Shown here piece by piece: positions 15,663-24,550 of a stretch of DNA of 49,349 nucleotides. Source of the DNA: Larkinella sp. C7 (GTDB lineage Bacteria; Bacteroidota; Bacteroidia; Cytophagales; Spirosomataceae); the NCBI RefSeq assembly GCF_006149005.1, contig NZ_VBSL01000024.1:1-49349 (forward strand). The letters are read 5' to 3'. Position numbers and translations under genes: made by a program. Below the pieces are notes generated by a model. It had not been told where the DNA came from and made no database searches. It was given only the letters and a program-made list of their open reading frames with translations. Every line of letters begins with the position of its first letter. Position 1 is the stretch's first letter.

Positions 15663-17936
15663 TTACCGCACGACGGCCAATTTACCCGCCAATCCTTCTT
15701 TTCCATCCGGCGAAATCGCAAACACAAAATAGACGCCAGTTTCGGCCGACCGGCCCCGGTAGTCGCGCAGGTTCCAGGTGGCGGTTCCGCCCTGCGACCG
15801 GGTTTCGTACACCAGTTGCCCCCCCGCATCCATGATTTTGACCACGGTATTTTCGACCAGCCCCCGAATGCTGACCAGGCCGCCGAAATCGGGCCGGACC
15901 GGGTTCGGAAAAACCGTGATGCCCGCGAAAACCGGGGCGGGTTCGCTGGCCGTTCCGCCGTATGAAACCAGGCCGTTGGGCGTAGCGATAAACACCTCGC
16001 CACGCGTGGGTTCAATGGCAATATCGGTGATTTGGGAGGAAGGCAACGGACTATTGTCGGTGGTAAAATTTTCAACCAAAACCGTCCCGTCTTCGTTGAA
16101 AAGATAGATTCCGTTGGTGGTTCCGATCCATTTCCGGTTGCCGCCGTCGACCGCCAGCGCCGTCACTGACTCGCCACTGAGCAACCGCCGACGATCGAAA
16201 ACCGGTCGGTACGCGTTGACGGTTCCGGTAAAAACCGCGGCCGGATTATCAAAAACCGCCACGCCGTTGTCGGTTCCAATCCAGATCAGGCCGTCGCGGT
16301 CTTTCACCAGCGACCGAACGTTCCGATCCGGCAAATCGCCCTCGCCCGACTGGTTATACAAAAGCCGGGTTCGGTTCGTTTTCGGGTCAAAAACCTGCAG
16401 CCCCCCGCCGTTGGTTGCACTCAGCCGCATCCACAAAAAACCGTTGTCGTCCAAAATCAGTTGGTGAATATCGCCCCGTCCCGGAATGAACGACTCGAAC
16501 TGCCCGGTTTTCCGCCGAACCTGAACCGTTGCTTTTCCGAAATCCAGCGTCGGCGTTGCCAGCCAGACGTCACCGTTTGGATCGACCGCCAGGCTGCTGA
16601 TGCTGGCCCACACCCGGTTGACGACTTCAGCCGAATTCTGGTTATCAGACGACCACAATCCGCCCCCGAAACTCCCCAGATACGTCCGCTGATCGGTCGG
16701 ATTATAGCCTGCCGTGACGAAATCGGTGGGGAGCGACGACGCCTGAAAATTCTGCCAGCGCCCATCGCTGAACCGATCGAAGCCCCGACGGCGACGCAGC
16801 GGTTTCAGATCATCCGTAAAACCGCCCGGCAACGCCAGCACCTGACCCGACGGGTCGGTAGCCAGCCGTTGGAAAACATCCGAAGCCGGACCGTCCGGGC
16901 TTACGGACTGAACGGCGGTGCCCGTAATACGCAGCAAGCCGGACAGTGAATCGGCCACCCAGAAACTACCGGCGGCTTCGGTTATTTCCTTCGGTTCGCC
17001 CAGCAACGCGTTTTGCATCAGTACGCCCGAGGCACGCTGAAGTTCGTCGGGTGCGGTGGCAATCCATTCGGTTGCTGTTGCCAGCAAACCGGTGATGGTC
17101 GGCAACGGTTTGACCACCGTCCAGCGCCCGCCCTGCCGCTCGGCAACGCCCTGTCCCGGCCAGGCCACATACAATCGGTTGTTGCCCCCCACCACCGATT
17201 GAACGGAAGCGCCAGTCGGCAGGGAGACGGTTTTCCAGTTTCCAAAAAAAGCCAGATTGACCGTTGGTGCGAAGCGGGCCGCCAGTAGTCCGCGCGAGGT
17301 GGCTGCGTAGATGGAATCATTCGCCAGCGCCGTGGCATACACCACCACCGGCGTTCCGTTGGGGCCAATATTTCGGTAGGTATCCCGGATTTCGGATTTG
17401 ACGACATCCAGCACCACAATCCCAAAATCACAGGCCAGGTAGGCGTCGTTGCCGGTTCGGGAGACGTGGTTGATGCGTTTGCTACCGGGGATCTGCGTGG
17501 CGTCGCGTATAAGGGTAATCGTGGTCAGGGCTCCGGGTTCGCCGGCATCGCTGACCGATAGCAGGTCGATGGTGCCGCTGCGGTACCCAACCAGCAACCG
17601 TTTCTGGTCCGTTACATAAAATAACTGGCTGATGCCGGTTTCGCTAAAACCGTCGTCGCGACTCAGCCGCATGGCTTCATTCGCCACCGGATCGAAATAG
17701 AAAAAACCGTTCTCCGACGCGCAGTAGATCTTGTTCTGAACAGCCGCCAGCGTTTGGGCAGAAAGAAAACTGGGGTGAGAATGCCAGGTGCCGGGCTGCG
17801 CCTTTGCGCAGGGAAGAAGTGTTGTAAATGATAAATGTAAAATGATGAATGATGAATGCAAAAGTGAAATAGACCGCCCTCGCTTCCGGCTTACAATTCC
17901 TTTTACATTCATCATTTTAAATTTAATATTTAGCAT
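15663..17936 (-). CDS. porZ: Type IX secretion system protein PorZ
   Basis: A 757-residue protein with two beta-propellers built from two-component-regulator-like repeats (PGTWHSHPSFLSAQTLAAVQ; YCASENGFFYFDPVANEAM; later IWIGTDNGVAVFDNP, KWIGTTNGIYLFNEDGTV and VFIATPNGLVSYGG) and a C-terminal sorting-type domain (VFPNPVRPDFGGLVSIRGLV through AGKLAVVR). This order matches PorZ, the surface component of the T9SS attachment complex that delivers anionic LPS to the sortase PorU. The start is unusual: the ATG at 17936 and the hydrophobic signal core (LLHSSFIILHLSF) are encoded by the arms of a palindromic repeat, ending at CAKAQ. It lies between tdk (10-bp gap) and udk. Confidence 0.85.
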   Translation of the reverse strand: MLNIKFKMMNVKGIVSRKRGRSISLLHSSFIILHLSFTTLLPCAKAQPGTWHSHPSFLSAQTLAAVQNKIYCASENGFFYFDPVANEAMRLSRDDGFSETGISQLFYVTDQKRLLVGYRSGTIDLLSVSDAGEPGALTTITLIRDATQIPGSKRINHVSRTGNDAYLACDFGIVVLDVVKSEIRDTYRNIGPNGTPVVVYATALANDSIYAATSRGLLAARFAPTVNLAFFGNWKTVSLPTGASVQSVVGGNNRLYVAWPGQGVAERQGGRWTVVKPLPTITGLLATATEWIATAPDELQRASGVLMQNALLGEPKEITEAAGSFWVADSLSGLLRITGTAVQSVSPDGPASDVFQRLATDPSGQVLALPGGFTDDLKPLRRRRGFDRFSDGRWQNFQASSLPTDFVTAGYNPTDQRTYLGSFGGGLWSSDNQNSAEVVNRVWASISSLAVDPNGDVWLATPTLDFGKATVQVRRKTGQFESFIPGRGDIHQLILDDNGFLWMRLSATNGGGLQVFDPKTNRTRLLYNQSGEGDLPDRNVRSLVKDRDGLIWIGTDNGVAVFDNPAAVFTGTVNAYRPVFDRRRLLSGESVTALAVDGGNRKWIGTTNGIYLFNEDGTVLVENFTTDNSPLPSSQITDIAIEPTRGEVFIATPNGLVSYGGTASEPAPVFAGITVFPNPVRPDFGGLVSIRGLVENTVVKIMDAGGQLVYETRSQGGTATWNLRDYRGRSAETGVYFVFAISPDGKEGLAGKLAVVR

Positions 17937-17939
17937 TCA
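17826..17939. repeat. Snap-back palindrome forming the porZ start (element 3)
   Basis: Left arm 17826-17864 and right arm 17900-17939 are imperfect reverse complements built from drifting copies of AATGATGAATG and AAATGTAAAA, with a 35-nt loop. The porZ start codon lies in the right arm, and the left arm, read on the minus strand, encodes the hydrophobic core of its signal peptide. Confidence 0.85.
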
Positions 17940-17946
17940 ATGCGCA

Positions 17947-18573
17947 TCATTTCACATTGTCCTCATACACCCATTCTTTGCTAACCACCTGACTGCCCAG
18001 ATTATAACACCGGCGGCAGCGGGCTTCGTAGCTGTCGGTTTCGCCCAATAACACCTTTTCTTTGGAAAGATTCAGGCGGTAGGAATAGCTGGCGATGTCG
18101 CCACACACGACGCAGATGGCGTGGACTTTCGTGACGTATTCGGCAATGGCCATCAACTGCGGCATACAGCCGAACGGATTGCCTTCAAAGTCCATGTCCA
18201 GCCCGGCCAGAATGACACGTTTCCCGTTGTCGGCCAGGTGGTTACACACCTCGATCAGCTCTTTATCGTCAAAAAACTGGGCTTCGTCGATGCCTACGAC
18301 TTCACTATCCCCGGCCAGCGTGAGAATTTCGTGGGCCGTCTGGACGGGCTGCGAACGAACGGCATTGGCGTTGTGCGAAACGATGTTTTCTTCGTGATAC
18401 CGGGTGTCGATCAACGGTTTGAAAATCACCACCTTCATCCGGGCGATCACGGCCCGGTTGATGCGCCGGATCAGTTCTTCGGTTTTTCCGGAAAACATGG
18501 AGCCGCAAATCACTTCAATCCAACCCGTGCGCAGGTGGGGCGGTTCACGCCGGCGGTTCGGTTCAATAAACAT
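17947..18573 (-). CDS. tdk: Thymidine kinase
   Basis: A 208-residue type II thymidine kinase. The P-loop GSMFSGKT is at residues 24-31, the Walker B/catalytic region reads [12 protein letters not shown], and the lasso and zinc site are visible as CVVCGDIA and CRRCYNLG, giving the four zinc-binding cysteines. The enzyme makes dTMP from thymidine and ATP in the cytosol. It is the first gene of a minus-strand run followed 10 bp later by porZ, and it is divergent from the 18713 gene. Confidence 0.96.
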   Translation of the reverse strand: MFIEPNRRREPPHLRTGWIEVICGSMFSGKTEELIRRINRAVIARMKVVIFKPLIDTRYHEENIVSHNANAVRSQPVQTAHEILTLAGDSEVVGIDEAQFFDDKELIEVCNHLADNGKRVILAGLDMDFEGNPFGCMPQLMAIAEYVTKVHAICVVCGDIASYSYRLNLSKEKVLLGETDSYEARCRRCYNLGSQVVSKEWVYEDNVK

Positions 18574-18712
18574 ACGTTCGTAGCGTTGAATAAAATACTA
18601 ATCTGGCACCTTTCTTGTAGTGGCCAAACTGGCTTTAACGAGAATTTCACCAATGTCTGATCGGAATATTCTAAGCGAAAACCATATCTTTACAAAGCAA
18701 AGATATTTTGAT

Positions 18713-19918
18713 ATGTCGAACAAGTTCAATGCCTCCTCCCTTACTGAATATTGCAAATCATACGCCCGAAAAGTGGCGGGTGATTTTTATGCCCATCATA
18801 CCGTCATCAGCGGGCAGGAACTCCTAAAACTAAGCCCCGTCAGTCAGATCAATTTGTTCGTTATCAGCAGCCTGTCCGACAAATGGCGGAGCGATGCGGA
18901 GCGTTTTCGCAGTCCTTTTTTTGATTTTGAACACCCGGATGTCCGGCAGGCGATGCAGGTGTTTATGAATACCGTGTCGCAACATATTTCGGTGCGCCGG
19001 GAACATCTGGAGCCGTTGCTGACCGAAGCCACCCGCCGGACGCTGATTCTGCTGTTCGACCCGCGCCATTATTTCGACGAAGCCCTGCGGAACCAGCCCG
19101 ACTTCTCCCTGACGGCCGAAGCCGCGCACCAACTGACCCGCTATACCCAGATCAACAAGTTCGTTCCGGCGGCTATTGAAGACCGTATGAAGGGCAAAAG
19201 CGTCGTTTATGTCAACCAGGCACTGAACTGGCTCGATGAAATTTTGATGCAGCGGAGCCGCGAGCTGGAAAAACCGGAGAAATACATTCCGTTGTTTTCG
19301 GAAAAACTGCTGCTCGACCCCGTGATTTTGCTCCGTAAATCCTCCTACGAGTTTTCGCCCGCGCAACCGACGCCAACGGCGAACAAGTCCTTTTTTGATA
19401 CCGAAGTGGAGAATACCGTCGTTCCGGCAACGCCAGCCGTTCCACCACCCGCCAACGGTTCGGGCCTGACGGTGAATGGTACACCCCCGGATGACGATGC
19501 CCCGGTAAAACCGCTTTTTCTGTCGGATTCAGGTTCTTCCGTTGAACCGCCTGCACCGTCGATGCAGCCCAGCCAGGCAACCGCCCATCTGAACGAAACG
19601 TCGACGCTCGAAGAAAGCCTGAAAGTGAATACGGAATCGACCGGTCCGGCAACCATTGGCGAAACATTCTACCGCGCGCCCATCGAAAGCATCAGCAAAA
19701 GCATTTCGCTGAATCAGAAGTTCATGTTTATCAATCAGTTGTTCAACGGGAATGCGGCTTCGTACAACGAAGCGATTGAAGAACTCAACCGCGCAACGAG
19801 CTACGATCAGGCCCGCGATCTGGTTTCGTACCGGTATGCCGCCCAGTATCTGTGGGACATGAGCAGCGACGAAGTAGCGATGCTGGTCGACATTCTGAAA
19901 CGTCGGTTTGCCGTGTAA
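18713..19918 (+). CDS. Conserved Bacteroidota protein of unknown function
   Basis: 401 residues from the ATG at 18713; two earlier in-frame starts (18620, 18653) extend it by up to 31 residues and cannot be excluded. The N-terminal 200 residues are mostly helical (YCKSYARKVAGDFYAHHTVI; FVISSLSDKWRSDAERF). The middle is a low-complexity linker rich in Pro, Ser and Thr (about residues 220-320). The last 75 residues carry a helical module (SISLNQKFMFINQLFNGNAA; YRYAAQYLWDMSSDEVAMLV) that I recall at the C-terminus of many uncharacterised Bacteroidota proteins. No signal peptide or membrane segment. No function is assigned. Confidence 0.8.
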   Translation: MSNKFNASSLTEYCKSYARKVAGDFYAHHTVISGQELLKLSPVSQINLFVISSLSDKWRSDAERFRSPFFDFEHPDVRQAMQVFMNTVSQHISVRREHLEPLLTEATRRTLILLFDPRHYFDEALRNQPDFSLTAEAAHQLTRYTQINKFVPAAIEDRMKGKSVVYVNQALNWLDEILMQRSRELEKPEKYIPLFSEKLLLDPVILLRKSSYEFSPAQPTPTANKSFFDTEVENTVVPATPAVPPPANGSGLTVNGTPPDDDAPVKPLFLSDSGSSVEPPAPSMQPSQATAHLNETSTLEESLKVNTESTGPATIGETFYRAPIESISKSISLNQKFMFINQLFNGNAASYNEAIEELNRATSYDQARDLVSYRYAAQYLWDMSSDEVAMLVDILKRRFAV

Positions 19919-20773
19919 TTACTGCGGTTCGACCTGGTAGCCTTCCTTTTTCAGCAACTCGATCAGTCCCTGCGGACCGGGCAAATGCAGCGCACCCACG
20001 GCGACGAAGGTGGGCCGTGAAGCCATCAGGCCCGGTAAACGCTTCATCCAGTTGTGGTTGCGTTCATCAAGCAGGTAGGTCATGTTGCCGAAAGTGTTCC
20101 CGGATTTTTCGTTCATTTTCCACATGCCCTGCAAATCCTGCTTCAGGTAGAGTTCCGTCACGGATTTGCTCATGTCGTGCATCTCGTCCTTTTCCTTCAC
20201 CATTTCCACCAGGTTCTGCGCCTGCTTTTCCACCGGATCGTGGTCGAACAAAAAGGCCATCTGCTCCTCCATCGTTTCGAGCGCACTGACGGTTTTCTGG
20301 CGTTTGCGACCGTCGCTGGCAAAATACAGATCAAGCGGCAAGCCCGTGAAGCTGTTGAGCGTATCGGACTCTTTCTGAACGTAGGCCAGGCTGAGCATGG
20401 TGGCCGTCACGATGGGTTTCATCTGGTTGAAAAGCGCCAGATCGTAGCCCGTTCCCTTCTTGAATTCGTCGGCCACCAGCTTGTAATCCGTTTGCGACAG
20501 CAGTTTGTCCAGGCTTTTGTCGAGCATCAACCCCCGCATGGCCATCGACAGCATGGCCGACGAGTCGACTTCGGTTTCGACCACCACGCCCTCCGCCCCT
20601 TCGTAGGCCGATTTGATTTTGGGATTCTGTTTCAGATAGCTATCCTTCATAATGTGGTAGGTACCAAAGAGATAGGACGGTTTTTTCAGCCCATTCCCCG
20701 ATACCTTCCACAGCAGGGATTGCGAAAATGTGGTCGTGGAAACGAGAACCAGTAAAAAAGAAAGCGTTTTCAT
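19919..20773 (-). CDS. TraB/GumN family protein
   Basis: A 284-residue protein with signal peptide (MKTLSFLLVLVSTTTFSQ). The N-terminal family motif SYLFGTYHIMK and the C-terminal FVAVGALHLPGPQGLIELL (the second GxH motif) match the TraB/GumN fold, an EreA/Tiki-like metal-dependent hydrolase superfamily. Conserved His and Glu/Asp residues in these motifs suggest a metal site, but no substrate is known for these bacterial members. Its stop codon is back to back with that of the convergent 18713 gene. It follows the ABA4-like gene by 20 bp, probably in one operon. Confidence 0.88.
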   Translation of the reverse strand: MKTLSFLLVLVSTTTFSQSLLWKVSGNGLKKPSYLFGTYHIMKDSYLKQNPKIKSAYEGAEGVVVETEVDSSAMLSMAMRGLMLDKSLDKLLSQTDYKLVADEFKKGTGYDLALFNQMKPIVTATMLSLAYVQKESDTLNSFTGLPLDLYFASDGRKRQKTVSALETMEEQMAFLFDHDPVEKQAQNLVEMVKEKDEMHDMSKSVTELYLKQDLQGMWKMNEKSGNTFGNMTYLLDERNHNWMKRLPGLMASRPTFVAVGALHLPGPQGLIELLKKEGYQVEPQ

Positions 20774-20792
20774 CGGTGTAAAAAATAGCGTA

Positions 20793-21218
20793 TCAATAAA
20801 TGGTCTGCTGTTTCATGGATCGAACGCCAAGGTACAGCAGCAAACCGACCGGACCCAGCAGAAAACAGAACAGCAGACACGGAATCATCCAGCCATGCGG
20901 CACTTTCCGGCGTTTGCTGTCGCGCAGCATCCAGCTTCCCACCGTCAGATCGAACGCCAGGTAGTGAATCCAGCCGGCCAGCAAAGCCTTGTCATGGCTA
21001 AATAACGATTTTATTCCCGCCAGCGTGCTAAACGATTGCCAATCCAGCCCACTATTTCCGGAAAAAAGATAATAGATGTAAAAAACCGCCAGCAGTGCCG
21101 GAATTGGCAGCATTTTGGTGAGCCAGTCAGTCGGTTTCCAACGGGGTGCAACCAGCATCAGCAGCCATTGCGGCAGCACGAGCGCATTGAGGATTTGAAA
21201 AGCAGTTTCGGTAGACAT
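20793..21218 (-). CDS. ABA4-like (DUF4281) membrane protein
   Basis: A 141-residue protein with four hydrophobic segments: the N-terminal NALVLPQWLLMLVAP, then LLAVFYIYYLFSG, then HYLAFDLTVGSWMLRDS and PCLLFCFLLGPVGLLLYLG. The WxHYLAFDL-x-GSW motif and the final GPVGLLLY are typical of the ABA4-like family, named after a plant protein needed for neoxanthin synthesis. The bacterial role is unknown. It is upstream of, and close to, the TraB/GumN gene. Confidence 0.85.
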   Translation of the reverse strand: MSTETAFQILNALVLPQWLLMLVAPRWKPTDWLTKMLPIPALLAVFYIYYLFSGNSGLDWQSFSTLAGIKSLFSHDKALLAGWIHYLAFDLTVGSWMLRDSKRRKVPHGWMIPCLLFCFLLGPVGLLLYLGVRSMKQQTIY

Positions 21219-21439
21219 CGGTTTGGTGTTGGACAGGACAAATTATAGAAAGTATTGAATAGTGGAACAAAAACCGCCCCAATCTGCTGCACCGTTCAGA
21301 AAAATGATCGTACGTCGCGAACCGATTCAAAAGGTCCTTCCATTCGTCACAGACGTCTTTTTTCTTTCCTGAAAAATCCATTACTTACTCAATGGACGAT
21401 CAGTCCTCGTCTTATTTACAGGTTTTTTATCAACATTCT

Positions 21440-24400
21440 ATGAAATCAAAACTATTTCATGTGAAAAGTGGCTTTCGTGGGCTACTCTTTGTCCTTTTTT
21501 TGCTGGTCGGTTGGGAAATTAACGCCCAAACGACAACGTATACGTTTCAAGGGAAAGTAACGACAAAAAACGACAGCAAGCCGATGCCCGGCGCTGCGGT
21601 AGGCATTATTGGCACCACCACCGGCGGAATTTCCGACCAAACCGGTGCGTATCGTTTTACGGCTAATTTAGCACCCGGCACCTACACGCTCCAGTTCAGT
21701 TCCATCGGTTACCAGACCCAGCGGCAGAGCGTTACGCTCTCGCAGAATACCACCGTTTCGACCAGCATCAGTCTGGCCGATGACGCCCTGGGCCTCGACG
21801 AAGTGGTCGTTACCGGAACGTCCGGCGCCACCAGCCGGAAGCAACTCGGCAATACCATTGCGACAGTGCAGGCCAAAGACCTGCAACTCTCAGCCGCCAC
21901 CTCAATCGATCAGGCGCTGGCGGGCAAGGTTTCCGGTGCGCAGATTACCCAGAACTCCGGCAACCCCGCCGGTGGCATCAGCGTCCGGCTGCGGGGGCCC
22001 AGCACCATCGTCGGCTCGTCCGATCCGCTCTACATTGTCGACGGCGTGATCGTCAACAACGATTCGCGGGAACTGATCGACTTGGGAGGTTACTCGCAAA
22101 ACCGCCTGGTCGACATCAACCCGAACGATATCGAGCGCATCGAAATCATCAAAGGTGCGGCTGCTGCGGCCATTTACGGGTCGCGGGCCAACAACGGGGT
22201 CGTGCAGATTTTCACCAAACGGGGTCAGGAAGGCCGCCCGACGATTACGTTTTCCACCCAGTTTCGGTTGAGTGACATTCGGAAAACGCTGCCTTACAAC
22301 GAACACCCCGCGACGTTTGCCAACGCGACCGTAACGGACAAGACGCAGACGCCGGTTACACGCTACGATCTCCAGAAAGATATTTTCCGAACCGCCACCG
22401 GCCACGAGCAATACCTGTCGGTTTCGGGCGGAACACCCACCACGCAGTATTTTTTCTCCGGGTCGCTGTTTGCCAACCAGGGCATTGTTCAGGGATCGGA
22501 TTTCAGCCGGGCTTCCAGCCGGATGCGCATTCAGCAGACGCTGACCAAGTGGGCGACGCTGAGCATCGGTTCGGCGTATACCTACAGCAACAGCAAGGAA
22601 ATTCCGAACGGCGGGATCAACGAAGCGTATGGTGCGCTCACCGGTTTTATTTTCAGCAACAACTTCATCAACCCGCAACCCGATCCGGCCACGGGCGTTT
22701 ATCCCTCGACGGCTCCGGTTTCGGTGGTGCGTCGCACGAACCCGCTGGAAGCCATTGCACGCTTCGATTTCCGCCAGCGGACCAGCCGCTACATTGGTGA
22801 TGCCCAGCTTAACCTGACGCCCCTGCCTGGTTTAGGCATCGACTTTACGTTCGGTCTGGATACGTATTCCCAACTGGCCACGGGCTACATTCCGCCCAAC
22901 AACACGACGCCCTCGTACAACGCCGGGTATTCGCGCAAAAGCGAAGCGTCGATTTTGCAGTTGAACAACGACCTGAACATCCGTTACCAGGCCAGCCCCA
23001 CCGAATGGCTGAAATCCACGACCGGCATTGGGGCTACCTTGCAATACGACCGCAGCTTCACGACGGGCATCACCGCCCAGCAGTTGGGCGTTTTCGGCCA
23101 GACCATCAACAACGGGGCCAATATCCTCGCGGCCGAAAGCCGTACCGAACGGAGTTTCTTTGGTGTATTTGCGCAGCAAACCTTTGGCCTGTTCAACCGG
23201 TTTTTCGTGACGGCCGCCGGTCGGGTGGATGCCGCTTCGGTCTACGGGATCGACAATCGCTGGCAGTTTTACCCCAAAGTCAGTGGCTCGTATGTGGTAT
23301 CGGACGAATCGTTCTGGAAAAACTCGTCGCTGGCGAATGCCTTGCCGGACTTCAAAATCCGGGCGGCCTGGGGACAGGCGGGTAACCTGACGGCCATCGG
23401 TCCCTACGACCGGTTTACCAATTACTCACCGGTTTCGGTGGGCGGACAGGTGGGCTATGCCGCTCCCGCGCAGTTGGGAAACTTCAGCGTAAAACCCGAA
23501 CGGCAAACCGAACTCGAAATCGGAACGGATTTCAGTCTGGCTAAAAACCGCATCGGTGTGGAGTTCACCTATTACCACAAGGAGGTGAAGGATTTGATTC
23601 TGAACCGCACGCTGTCGCCCAGCACTGGTTACAACAACCGGTTTGTCAACATCGGTACGATGACCAACCGCGGTTTTGAAGTGCTGGTGCGGGCTATTCC
23701 CGTCGATACGAAAAACGTTCGCTGGAACATTACCGCGACCTATACGCAGAACAAAAACGTTACCGACGGCGTCGAAGGCAACGGCGTGCTGCCTTTCGCG
23801 GGCGGTTTTGGACAGGTGGCCGCCGTCAATGGCTATCCGCTGGGGGCGTTTTATGCCACGTTTTTTGCCCGTAATCCCGACGGAAGCCTGTTGCTGACGC
23901 CCGGCGGTTTGCCCCAGCGCGAGCGGGGGATTCAGGGTGCCAACGGCACGTATACCGTTCAACGGGCCGCAGACGGTCAGCCGAGCGGCACGATTTTGAG
24001 CAAGGTGATCGGTAACCCCAATCCGACCGCTATTTACTCGCTGATCAACGAAGTAGCGGTGGGTTCGCGCTGGTCGTTCCGGATGCAGTGGGATGCCATG
24101 CAGAATTTCGACGTGTTCAACTTCACCAAGCGTGTGGGCGACCGCGATCTGTACGGTGGTTTGAAAGGCTACGAACCCGAACTGCGCGGAGAAGTTCCGA
24201 AAGGCACGAGTGCCGCCCTGTTCAGTATTTTTGAAAACTGGATTGAAGACGGTTCGTTCGTTAAACTCCGGGAGTTGTCGGCGGCTTATACGGTGACGCC
24301 TAAATTCTGGGGCTTTCGCAACGTGCGTTTTAGCGTAGCGGGTCGCAACCTGCTGTCGATCGACAACTACAGCGGCTACGATCCGGAAACCAATGCGGCT

Positions 24401-24487
24401 GGTCAATCCAATGCCGTTCGGGGCTTCGACTTCGTGGAGGTTCCCATTCCGCGCACGCTGTCGGTAGGCATCAACGCAACGTTTTAA
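21440..24487 (+). CDS. SusC/RagA family TonB-linked outer membrane protein (pair 1)
   Basis: 1015 residues from the ATG at 21440. An ATG at 21392 is in frame, but the signal peptide (GFRGLLFVLFLLVGWEINAQ) fits the later start. Domains: carboxypeptidase regulatory-like (FQGKVTTKNDSKPMPGAAVG, to about residue 110), the SusC signature LGLDEVVVTG (about residue 119), a plug with DQALAGKVSGAQITQNSG, SDPLYIVDGVIVNN and IKGAAAAAIYGSRANNGVVQ, and a beta-barrel ending in NATF. There is no STN domain, so no ECF/FecR signalling is expected. With the SusD-like gene 63 bp downstream it would form a glycan or peptide import complex. No degradative enzymes flank it. Confidence 0.95.
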   Translation: MKSKLFHVKSGFRGLLFVLFLLVGWEINAQTTTYTFQGKVTTKNDSKPMPGAAVGIIGTTTGGISDQTGAYRFTANLAPGTYTLQFSSIGYQTQRQSVTLSQNTTVSTSISLADDALGLDEVVVTGTSGATSRKQLGNTIATVQAKDLQLSAATSIDQALAGKVSGAQITQNSGNPAGGISVRLRGPSTIVGSSDPLYIVDGVIVNNDSRELIDLGGYSQNRLVDINPNDIERIEIIKGAAAAAIYGSRANNGVVQIFTKRGQEGRPTITFSTQFRLSDIRKTLPYNEHPATFANATVTDKTQTPVTRYDLQKDIFRTATGHEQYLSVSGGTPTTQYFFSGSLFANQGIVQGSDFSRASSRMRIQQTLTKWATLSIGSAYTYSNSKEIPNGGINEAYGALTGFIFSNNFINPQPDPATGVYPSTAPVSVVRRTNPLEAIARFDFRQRTSRYIGDAQLNLTPLPGLGIDFTFGLDTYSQLATGYIPPNNTTPSYNAGYSRKSEASILQLNNDLNIRYQASPTEWLKSTTGIGATLQYDRSFTTGITAQQLGVFGQTINNGANILAAESRTERSFFGVFAQQTFGLFNRFFVTAAGRVDAASVYGIDNRWQFYPKVSGSYVVSDESFWKNSSLANALPDFKIRAAWGQAGNLTAIGPYDRFTNYSPVSVGGQVGYAAPAQLGNFSVKPERQTELEIGTDFSLAKNRIGVEFTYYHKEVKDLILNRTLSPSTGYNNRFVNIGTMTNRGFEVLVRAIPVDTKNVRWNITATYTQNKNVTDGVEGNGVLPFAGGFGQVAAVNGYPLGAFYATFFARNPDGSLLLTPGGLPQRERGIQGANGTYTVQRAADGQPSGTILSKVIGNPNPTAIYSLINEVAVGSRWSFRMQWDAMQNFDVFNFTKRVGDRDLYGGLKGYEPELRGEVPKGTSAALFSIFENWIEDGSFVKLRELSAAYTVTPKFWGFRNVRFSVAGRNLLSIDNYSGYDPETNAAGQSNAVRGFDFVEVPIPRTLSVGINATF

Positions 24488-24550
24488 CGATTTTATCTGG
24501 TAAACCGGGAGCAGCTTCGGCGGTCTCCTGTTCTTTCCAATCCATTTGAT

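Noticed and set aside
17826-17864. CRISPR-like or tandem repeat array at the porZ start
   Set aside because: Words such as GATGAATG recur, but without regular spacers; the two blocks are inverted copies, so it is a palindrome. No CRISPR array, cas gene, tRNA or rRNA was seen in the window.
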